From: Actinomycetaceae bacterium
GTDB taxonomy: Bacteria; Actinomycetota; Actinomycetes; Actinomycetales; Actinomycetaceae
Assembly: GCA_030527545.1 (NCBI GenBank)
Contig: JAUNAP010000006.1
Coordinates: forward strand, 62,001 to 126,000
Length of the DNA stretch: 64,000 nt
Reading direction: 5' to 3'
Part shown: positions 7,625 through 14,572 of the stretch, one piece after another
How the letters are laid out: every line of letters starts with the position of its first letter
Numbering within the stretch: the stretch's first letter is position 1
Notes under the pieces: generated by a model
Told to the model about the DNA's origin: nothing
Database searches by the model: none
Seen by the model: the letters and a program-made list of their open reading frames with translations, nothing else
Translations under genes and position numbers: made by a program

Positions 7625-8896
7625 GTGAAGCGAACGACATCGTCCCACGCCCGCCTTGGTGCACGCGGCCTCGCCGCCCTCGCCGCTGGCCGCGCCGCCT
7701 CCAGAGCCTCCAGGCTCCTAGGGCGAGGTTCCGGCGGGATGATCGGGGGCACGATCGCCCACCGCATCGACCCGACGATCCTCACCCGCCTGGGCCGGTC
7801 TCGCCGCAGCGTCATCGTCACCGGCACAAACGGCAAGTCCACGACAACGGCGATGGTGGCTGCTGCCGCCCGTCTCGCTGGAACGGTAGCCACGAACGCC
7901 AACGGCGACAACATGGACGCCGGTGTCCTCACGGCCCTCATGAACGGATCCGGCGAGATCGCGGTACTCGAAGTCGACGAGATGCACGTGGGAGGGATCG
8001 CGCGCGCGATCGAACCCGACGTCATCGTGCTCCTCAATCTCTCGCGCGACCAGCTCGACCGGGTCGGCGAAATCGGCACAGTCGAAGCCCACCTGCGTGG
8101 CGTCGTCGACGCCCACCCTCACGCGACGATCATCGCCAACTGCGACGACCCCCTCATCGCCTCGGCCGCATGGGATGCGCCGCACGTCGTGTGGGTCGGG
8201 GCGGGAACATCGTGGACCCACGACGCCGTCAGTTTCCCCCGAGGCGGACACACCGTCGTCTTCGGCGAGGACGGCTGGAGGGTGCCCGGTACCTCCTACG
8301 CACGCCCGCGCCCCGACTACGAGGTGACGGACGAGGGCCTCGTCACCCCCACCGAGACCCTCCCGCTGCGCCTGTCTATCCCCGGGCGAGCCAACCGGGG
8401 CAACGCCGCGCAGGCCGCCCTCGCCGCCCACGCGCTCGGCGTCGACCTCGCCCAAGCCCTCGCGGCAGCGGGAAAGGTGAACGCCGTCGCCGGCCGTTAC
8501 GCGACAGTCCCCGTCGCCGGCCGCAGCGTCCACATGCTGCTTGCCAAGAACCCCGCAGGCTGGCAGGAAGCCCTGACCATGCTCGACGTTGGCGCCGACA
8601 CGATCATCGTCGACGTTAACGGCCAGGAGGCCGACTCGACGGACCTGTCGTGGCTGTGGGACGTCGATTTCGAACAGTTCCGTCGCCAAACCGAGCACAT
8701 TCCGCTGATCGCCACGGGCGAGCGCGGACTCGACCTGGCCGTGCGCCTCACCTACGCCGGGTGTCGCGTCACCCACGCTCCCGACATCCTCACGGCCGTC
8801 CGCCAGGCCCCGGGCACACGCATCGAGCTGCTCGCGAACTACACGGCCTTCAGAGACGCCAAGAAGATCTTCGCCACCGAGGAGGCCCAGCGATGA
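7625..8896 (+). CDS. murT: lipid II isoglutaminyl synthase, MurT subunit (zinc-ribbon cysteines absent)
   Basis: Mur-ligase-like subunit that, with GatD, amidates the alpha-carboxyl of D-Glu in lipid II to D-isoglutamine. The 423-residue protein has the P-loop GTNGKSTTT (67-75), the central Mur ligase part with EVDEMHVGGI and NLSRDQLDR, and the C-terminal DUF1727 region with SWLWDVDFE. Known MurT proteins carry a four-Cys zinc ribbon in the central domain. Here the matching segment SFPRGG...WRVPGTSYARPRPDY (203-232) keeps the framework but has no Cys. Start GTG at 7625 is set by the leaderless promoter. It overlaps gatD by ATGA, and murJ follows in the same way. Confidence 0.92.
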   Translation: MKRTTSSHARLGARGLAALAAGRAASRASRLLGRGSGGMIGGTIAHRIDPTILTRLGRSRRSVIVTGTNGKSTTTAMVAAAARLAGTVATNANGDNMDAGVLTALMNGSGEIAVLEVDEMHVGGIARAIEPDVIVLLNLSRDQLDRVGEIGTVEAHLRGVVDAHPHATIIANCDDPLIASAAWDAPHVVWVGAGTSWTHDAVSFPRGGHTVVFGEDGWRVPGTSYARPRPDYEVTDEGLVTPTETLPLRLSIPGRANRGNAAQAALAAHALGVDLAQALAAAGKVNAVAGRYATVPVAGRSVHMLLAKNPAGWQEALTMLDVGADTIIVDVNGQEADSTDLSWLWDVDFEQFRRQTEHIPLIATGERGLDLAVRLTYAGCRVTHAPDILTAVRQAPGTRIELLANYTAFRDAKKIFATEEAQR

Positions 8897-9636
8897 CCGA
8901 GTCCCACCTGCGCATCGGCGTCATCGACCCGGAGGTCCTCGGCACCTACGGCGACACCGGCAACGCCCTCGTGCTCGCTCACCGCGCCCGCTCCCGCGGC
9001 GTCGACGCCGACATTGTCATGGTTCACCTCGACGAGACGATCCCCGCCGACCTCGACCTCTACGTCATGGGCGGCGGCGAGGACACCGCCCAGGCACTCG
9101 CTGCCGAGCATCTACGCACAAGCAGGGCCTTCTCCGCGGCCCTTGCGCGCGGCCATGCGCCCCTCCTCGCCATCTGCGCCTCCTTCCAGATCCTCGGCCA
9201 CTCCTACACCGACGCCCACGGGCGTACAGTCGCGGGCGCGGGCCTGCTCGACTGCCACACCTGCCCGCAGGGATTCCGCTCGATCGGCGAGCTCGTCTCC
9301 ACGCCCCTCCTCGACGGCCTCACCCAGGCGTTGACCGGCTTCGAAAACCACGGCGGCGCGACCCAATTGGGGCCCGACGCCACCCCCCTGGGACGAGTCA
9401 AGGCGGGCGCCGGCAATGCCACCGACGCGAGCGAGCGAGTCGACGGAGCCTGCCAGGGGAGCATCGTCGCCACCTACATGCACGGTCCGGCACTCGCCCG
9501 CAATCCCGAGCTCGCCGACCTTCTCCTCGCGCGCGCACTCGGAGTATCCCCCGGCAGCCTCGCCCCCCTCGAGGTTCCCTTCGTCGCGGATCTGCGCGCC
9601 GAACGCCTCGCGCACTCCCAGGTGAATACCCCATGA
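8893..9636 (+). CDS. gatD: lipid II isoglutaminyl synthase, glutaminase subunit GatD
   Basis: Class I glutamine amidotransferase-like subunit that releases ammonia from glutamine for MurT. The 247-residue protein has the nucleophile Cys95 in LLAICASFQILG and the catalytic His197 in ATYMHGPALARNP, with the N-terminal GTYGDTGNA and the VMGGGEDTAQ segments typical of GatD. The elbow reads C-A-S where C-A-G is usual, a small change. I chose the ATG at 8893, which overlaps the murT stop (ATGA); the open frame further upstream is murT in another frame. It overlaps murJ downstream in the same manner. Confidence 0.93.
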   Translation: MTESHLRIGVIDPEVLGTYGDTGNALVLAHRARSRGVDADIVMVHLDETIPADLDLYVMGGGEDTAQALAAEHLRTSRAFSAALARGHAPLLAICASFQILGHSYTDAHGRTVAGAGLLDCHTCPQGFRSIGELVSTPLLDGLTQALTGFENHGGATQLGPDATPLGRVKAGAGNATDASERVDGACQGSIVATYMHGPALARNPELADLLLARALGVSPGSLAPLEVPFVADLRAERLAHSQVNTP

Positions 9637-11405
9637 GTCCGCGTCACGCCCGCCACACCCCCCGCCACGCACGCCTAGACGGCTCCCCCGCCAGGCTGCG
9701 CCCACGCTCTACACCGCGCCCGGCCTCGACGCCTAAGCACCCCGGTGCCGCCTCCGTCGCTAACGTCAACGTGGCACGCGCCTCGAGCATCATGGCTGCC
9801 GGCACGATCCTGTCGAGGGCTCTCGGCTTCGTGCGCACGGCACTCCTCATCGCCCTCATCGGTACCGTCGGCGCCAACGACGCCTTTCAGGTCGCCAACA
9901 ACCTCCCCAACACCATCTATAACCTCTTGGCCTCGTCGATCCTCTCGGCGATCCTCGTCCCTCAGATCGTGAGGGCCCTCCACCGCGGTAACGACGAAGA
10001 ATTCATCAATCGCCTCCTCACCCTCTTTACGGTGACACTCGCCGGCCTCACCCTCGTGTGCTCGCTCGCGGCGCCACTGTTCGTCTACCTCTATGCCTCC
10101 CAGATGGACGTGCGTTGGCTCTCCCTCGCCATCGCCTTCGCTTTCTGGTCGCTGCCCCAGATCTTCTTCTACGGCCTGTACTCGCTGTGGGGCCAGCTTC
10201 TCAACGCCAAGGGTTCGTTCGGGCCCTACATGTGGTCCCCGGTCGTTAACAACCTCGTCGCCATCGCCGGCCTGGGTATCTTCGCGTGGGTACTTGGAAC
10301 AGACGCCGACTGGGCTCGCGATCCGGGGGTGTGGACGGCGGGTCCTATCGCGCTGCTCGCGGGCACCTCGACGCTGGGCATCATCGTGCAGGCCGTCATC
10401 CTCCTCGTCCCTCTGTATCGAACAGGATTCCGCCTGCGGTTCGTGTGGGGCGTACGCGGCCACGGCCTCCGCGAGGTCTCGACGGTCGCAGCCTGGGCCT
10501 TCGCCGGGCTTGCCGTCTCCCAACTCGCCTTCTTGTTCGTGTCCAATATCGCCGGCGCCGCCAACGGGTATGCGATACGTAGCGGCGAGGTTGTCGCCAC
10601 GATGGCGGCACACAACACGGCCTTCCAGGTCTTCATGATCCCGCAATCGACGATCGTCACATCCGTGACGACGGCATTGTTCACCTCGATGTCCGCCCTG
10701 GTTACCACGGGAAAGATCGAGCAGCTACGCGAGCAATTCGTGCGTAACCAGGAGGGGCTCGCGGTCGTGACGAACTTCTGCGCTGCGGCCCTCGTTGCCG
10801 CCGCCATCCCCGTCATGCAGGTCGTCATGCCCTCGTCTTCGCGTGCCGAAGCCGGCACCTTCGCACTCATCCTCGCGCTGTTTGGCGTATCCACCCCCCT
10901 ATTCGGGATTTGGGGATTGCTGCAGCGTCTCTACCTCGCCTTCAACGACGCCAAGACACTGTTCTACCTCCAAATCCCCATGAGCATCACCCAGGTGCTC
11001 TTCGTCGTCGTGGCGTGGGTGTGTCTACCGCCGACATGGTGGGTGCCCGTGGCCTCCCTCGGTGAGGGTCTCCTCTACGGGGTTGGCGCGGGTATCGGGC
11101 TCGTGTGGCTAAAGAAGAAGCTCCACGCGCCCGTCACCCTCCCCGTGCTCGCAGCGCTGTGGCAGACGACGCTCGCAGCCGCCGTCGCAGGGGCGGCAGG
11201 CTGGGGAATCCTTCATCTCGTGGGCCCCTTCGCCCCGGAGGGCGCGGGAGTCGTCGCGACCCTGTTGGGTGCCGGTTGGCGCATCGTTGTCACCGGCGTG
11301 ATCACGCTCGTCATCTACCTCGCCATACTTGTGCTCCTACGCAACCGGGGACTGCGCATTCTGGCGGCGCCGCTAGCGCGCAAACTAGACCGCAAGCGCG
11401 CCTAG
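9633..11405 (+). CDS. murJ: lipid II flippase MurJ (MVF family)
   Basis: Polytopic membrane protein that flips lipid II to the outer face of the membrane. The 590-residue protein has an unusual basic and Pro-rich cytoplasmic N-terminus of about 45 residues. Then comes the MurJ core beginning ASSIMAAGTILSRALGFVRTALL with about 14 hydrophobic segments. The NLPNTIYNLLASSILSAILVPQIVRAL stretch (about 88-114) is the typical MurJ helix 2 region. The ATG start overlaps the gatD stop (ATGA), making murT-gatD-murJ a tight three-gene operon that first amidates and then translocates lipid II. No pseudokinase/extracellular extension as in mycobacterial MviN is present. Confidence 0.93.
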   Translation: MSPRHARHTPRHARLDGSPARLRPRSTPRPASTPKHPGAASVANVNVARASSIMAAGTILSRALGFVRTALLIALIGTVGANDAFQVANNLPNTIYNLLASSILSAILVPQIVRALHRGNDEEFINRLLTLFTVTLAGLTLVCSLAAPLFVYLYASQMDVRWLSLAIAFAFWSLPQIFFYGLYSLWGQLLNAKGSFGPYMWSPVVNNLVAIAGLGIFAWVLGTDADWARDPGVWTAGPIALLAGTSTLGIIVQAVILLVPLYRTGFRLRFVWGVRGHGLREVSTVAAWAFAGLAVSQLAFLFVSNIAGAANGYAIRSGEVVATMAAHNTAFQVFMIPQSTIVTSVTTALFTSMSALVTTGKIEQLREQFVRNQEGLAVVTNFCAAALVAAAIPVMQVVMPSSSRAEAGTFALILALFGVSTPLFGIWGLLQRLYLAFNDAKTLFYLQIPMSITQVLFVVVAWVCLPPTWWVPVASLGEGLLYGVGAGIGLVWLKKKLHAPVTLPVLAALWQTTLAAAVAGAAGWGILHLVGPFAPEGAGVVATLLGAGWRIVVTGVITLVIYLAILVLLRNRGLRILAAPLARKLDRKRA

Positions 11406-11436
11406 CGACCCTCATCTTTCGTTCAGGCTCGTGCGT

Positions 11437-11442
11437 TACCCT
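11437..11442 (+). promoter_or_regulatory. -10 box of the YwiC-like gene (leaderless start)
   Basis: TACCCT, then 6 nt (GGTGGG), then the ATG at 11449. It favours the ATG over the upstream in-frame GTG at 11431, which would lie inside the promoter. Confidence 0.5.
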
Positions 11443-11448
11443 GGTGGG

Positions 11449-12558
11449 ATGACGAATGGTACGCCTCAATCGACGCCCGTCGAGGGTGAGCGTCCCCCCG
11501 TCAGGCGTCCCCTCGCGGAGCGACTGTCCATGCCGGGCCTGACCCCCTCCAGGGAGGCCCTCGGTGCGGGCGGGATCACGGCGACCCCTCGGACCGGCTC
11601 TATTCCTCGCATCCGCGACGACGAGACCTTTTCACCGACGACGACGGGAAGCCACCGCGTCGTCCGCGTGCCGACGCGCGATACGAAGAAACGCCCCACT
11701 CGCCCCCGCAAGCGTCGCTCGCTCACCCGCCGCGGGTGGATCCCGGACCAGCACGGCGCCTGGCCGATGCTGCTCGTTCCGTTTTGGCTCGGGGTCGCGT
11801 GGTCCTCGTTCTCCGTCACGACGCTCGTAGTCTTTGCCACGTGGCTCGTCGGGTATTTCTGTTTCCACGCGACCACCCTGTGGCTGAGGTCGGGCAGGAA
11901 GGAACGCCTGTGGCCGCCCGTGCGCGCCTACGGGCTGGCCACCCTCGCTCTCGGTCTCCTCGTCGTCGTCATCGAACCAGCCCTGCTTGAGTGGTGCGTC
12001 TTTTTCCTCCCACTTGTCAGCTGCGCGCTGTGGCTGGCCTGGCACAAGCGCGACCGTTCACTTCTGGCGCGTTCCAGTGCCGTCGCCGCGTCGACTCTCA
12101 TGTGCCTCGTTGCCTACGACGTGGGCACAGGCTTTACCCGGTCCGGCCTGGCGGCATCGTGGCTGCAACACTCCCAGGTCGGTACGCTCTCGCCCGCCCT
12201 GCCTGCCCACTCCGACCTCGGCCCGTGGGCGTGGATCGTGTGCGTGGCCGCGTGTATAGGAGCCTACTTTTGGTGCACGATTCCCTACGTGAAGACGCTT
12301 GTGCGCGAGCGCGGTTCGCGCCCGTGGTTGTTACTCAGCGTCGGCACCCATGCTGCGTGCACGCTTGTCGCCGCGATCGCGGCCGTGCGGGGGTGGGCCT
12401 GGTGGCCCCTCGCGCTCGTGTGGTTCGCCCTCACAATCCGGGCCGCCGCCGGGCCCCTGTGGAGCGCACGTAGCGGCAAGCGCGTGCCCGTGCGCATCAT
12501 CGGCTGGGGAGAAATGGCGGCCACACTTGTTCTTGTCCTTCTCCTCCTCAACGGTTGA
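11449..12558 (+). CDS. YwiC-like membrane protein
   Basis: A 369-residue membrane protein. The first 95 residues are cytoplasmic and rich in Pro, Thr and Arg. The WIPDQHGAWPMLLVPF segment that follows is the hallmark of the YwiC-like family, and eight or so hydrophobic helices run to a C-terminus ending in LVLVLLLLNG. The family is widespread in Firmicutes and Actinobacteria and has no firm function. I place the start at the ATG 6 nt after a TACCCT -10 box. The gene converges on the next one with an 11-nt overlap. Confidence 0.8.
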   Translation: MTNGTPQSTPVEGERPPVRRPLAERLSMPGLTPSREALGAGGITATPRTGSIPRIRDDETFSPTTTGSHRVVRVPTRDTKKRPTRPRKRRSLTRRGWIPDQHGAWPMLLVPFWLGVAWSSFSVTTLVVFATWLVGYFCFHATTLWLRSGRKERLWPPVRAYGLATLALGLLVVVIEPALLEWCVFFLPLVSCALWLAWHKRDRSLLARSSAVAASTLMCLVAYDVGTGFTRSGLAASWLQHSQVGTLSPALPAHSDLGPWAWIVCVAACIGAYFWCTIPYVKTLVRERGSRPWLLLSVGTHAACTLVAAIAAVRGWAWWPLALVWFALTIRAAAGPLWSARSGKRVPVRIIGWGEMAATLVLVLLLLNG

Positions 12559-14167
12559 TCGCGTAGTCGAGACTCTGCGTCGTCGTGGCCTCCGTCCACC
12601 CCATGGCCTTGCGCCTGTGGTCGAGCCAGGCATTAACTGAGGGACTCGCCCCCTTCTCGAGCTGGCGACCAATGTCGGCGTAGATCGCCCGGTTGTGGTA
12701 GCCCGCACCCGCCCAGTCGCCGGGACTCACACGCGCGGCGTGGAGCGGATCGATGCGAGCCTGAACGCTGACCAGGCCCGGATGGGGTCTCGTCTCGACG
12801 CTCCCATCGAGATAGGGCACGATATCGTCACCGCTTTCGATAGCGAGCATCTGCGCACCCGCAATAGGAGTTGGTCGCCCGACGTTGCCCCCTATCGTGA
12901 GGGCCGAGGCGATCGAATAGCGTTGGGCGAGGAGCGGATCGGAGACGAGGTGGGACACGACCGCGCCGCCTTGAGAATGGCCGACGAATTCGACCGGTTC
13001 GTCGGCGGCAATGCCCGCCTGCCGCATGGCCTCCGCGACGGCAACCTCCTGGCTCGACGGCAGCGCGCCGTTTTCCCGCAGGTTTGCCTCAAGATCAAAG
13101 GTTTCACTCGTGCCGATCGTCCATTTCTTCGTGCCGGGGACGACGACGGTCCACGACGTTTTGTCGTGCGTCGTGTGCTTGAGGATACGGATGACGTGTG
13201 TCCCGCTCGCCGGCGTATCCAAGGCGTGAATGAGGTCCGGGAGGGTGCGTGGCGGGACCGTGAGGGGCCTCTTCTTTCGCGGCAAAAGCGGACACGCCGG
13301 CGCCAGTGCGGACGTTACGCGCCCCGCATTCGCCTCGCCGTCGAGGGTGCCAAGGGCTTGGGCCAGCCCGGTGACGAGGGTGCGCTGTGCCGGTGAGAGG
13401 ACCACATCCGCCGAGGGATAGGTGACGACGCTGCATCGACCTGTCCCGACCTCGCCGACGGCTATGGGGATAGCTTCGCTCGCTCTACCGCGGGCGGCGT
13501 CGATGATGCCAGCTATCACCCTGGAGGTGCGTGCCGTGGCCGATAGGCCCGATCGTGTCGCGATCGGACCGCGGATACGACCGATCTGCGTCGGCAAGAT
13601 CAGCGCCACCGATTCGAGCAGGATTCCCGCCGTCGCCACCTCCAGCCCGGGCACCGAGGTGGGCAGGGTTCCAGTGGTAACGCTGCCTGCCTTCGCTGCG
13701 ACGGCCAGCACGTAGGCGGCGGTCGCCGAGGGGACCGTCGTCGCAGCGCCGAGGAGAAGGCCGGTTCCGAGCACCGCCGACGCATCGACGTCGGCGGTGC
13801 GGTAGTCCGCCGCTGTACGGGCGAGGTCGACAGCCATCCCCTCGCAGGCGTGAGTGTCGGTGACGAGCCTGCCTCGCACGTTCTCCATTTCCGCGGCGAG
13901 CAGGCGTAGCTGGGCTTCGAGCTGGGCGTAGTCGGCGGCAAGCCCGCTACCGAGGCCGGAGCTGTCCCACACCCCCTGCGCCTGGGCACAGCTCGCGCAC
14001 TGCTGCACCGCCTGTGTCGTCCTCGCGAGGACGTCGACGAGGACGACAAGCGCGCGCCCCAGGCGGGCCCAGCGGTCAGCGAGGCCAGCCACCTCGTCCG
14101 TCTCCACGGTGAGCGGACCGGTAACCCGCATGGTCATCTTGTCGCCGACGATGTATTCCTCGCTCAC
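12548..14167 (-). CDS. alpha/beta hydrolase (GHSQG) with helical N-terminal domain, possible secreted effector
   Basis: A 539-residue protein. Residues 1-140 are mostly helical with heptad-like Leu/Ala spacing (ADRWARLGRALVVLVDVLARTTQAV and similar); a hydrophobic stretch near 145-215 could insert in or lie on a membrane. The C-terminal hydrolase domain has nucleophile Ser398 in GHSQGG, acid Asp447 or Asp448 in SGDDIVP and His491 in AGYHNRA, a complete lipase/esterase triad. The GTG start at 14167 overlaps the stop of a small WXG-like gene (GTGA). The layout, small WXG protein followed by a helical domain fused to an enzyme, resembles type VII secretion substrates. No secretion machinery gene is in the window. 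A paralogue lies at 41374-42798. Confidence 0.75.
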   Translation of the reverse strand: MSEEYIVGDKMTMRVTGPLTVETDEVAGLADRWARLGRALVVLVDVLARTTQAVQQCASCAQAQGVWDSSGLGSGLAADYAQLEAQLRLLAAEMENVRGRLVTDTHACEGMAVDLARTAADYRTADVDASAVLGTGLLLGAATTVPSATAAYVLAVAAKAGSVTTGTLPTSVPGLEVATAGILLESVALILPTQIGRIRGPIATRSGLSATARTSRVIAGIIDAARGRASEAIPIAVGEVGTGRCSVVTYPSADVVLSPAQRTLVTGLAQALGTLDGEANAGRVTSALAPACPLLPRKKRPLTVPPRTLPDLIHALDTPASGTHVIRILKHTTHDKTSWTVVVPGTKKWTIGTSETFDLEANLRENGALPSSQEVAVAEAMRQAGIAADEPVEFVGHSQGGAVVSHLVSDPLLAQRYSIASALTIGGNVGRPTPIAGAQMLAIESGDDIVPYLDGSVETRPHPGLVSVQARIDPLHAARVSPGDWAGAGYHNRAIYADIGRQLEKGASPSVNAWLDHRRKAMGWTEATTTQSLDYAINR

Positions 14168-14397
14168 CGCGGACTCCCCACGCCGAGAATGCGCGCCCGT
14201 ACGGCGATGTCGCCGGCGCCGGCGAGAAGCTCGGCGGCCGTGTCGAGCGTGGCGGTCGTCGTCGTTGCGACTCGAGTCGTGCGCTGCGCGGCAGCCGAGG
14301 CGGCCCGTCCCCTCCACTCGATCGGGGCGAGCAGGCCTGCGAGTTCTCGGCGGCAATCCTCAAGCTGGGCGAGCGCTTGGGCGATGGCGGTTTCCAC
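14164..14397 (-). CDS. small WXG100-like protein
   Basis: A 77-residue, Ala-rich, helical protein. Its centre has W28-R29-G30 between two predicted helices (residues 3-25 and 33-67), the helix-turn-helix layout of WXG100/EsxA-type proteins, though it is shorter than the usual 95-100 residues and lacks an obvious YxxxD/E tail. Start GTG at 14397 has AAAGGAGG 6 nt upstream. Its TGA overlaps the start of the following hydrolase (GTGA), so the two are co-translated. The assignment rests on length, helices, WRG and context, and needs a profile search. Confidence 0.6.
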   Translation of the reverse strand: METAIAQALAQLEDCRRELAGLLAPIEWRGRAASAAAQRTTRVATTTTATLDTAAELLAGAGDIAVRARILGVGSPR

Positions 14398-14534
14398 GGG
14401 GCCTCCTTTGAGTGCGGTGGCTCCAGCTTGGCCGTTCGCCGCGCCATCACGACACGGCGATTCGCCTTCGGCGGGAGGGTCGCACGTTAGCAGCCCCCCG
14501 GAAAAGCGGGCGCGGGACTACGTTCCCGGCCGCT

Positions 14535-14564
14535 CGGCGGGACGGCGCCATCACCGCCCCGCCG
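14535..14564 (-). terminator. candidate terminator after the ferrochelatase-ChdC gene
   Basis: CGGCGGG and CCCGCCG form a 7-bp GC stem with a 16-nt loop just after the minus-strand stop at 14573. There is no U tract, so its strength is uncertain. Confidence 0.35.
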
Positions 14565-14572
14565 GTTCGCGT

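Noticed and set aside
11431-11448. GTG at 11431 as the start of the YwiC-like gene
   Set aside because: It lies inside the apparent promoter and has no ribosome binding site.
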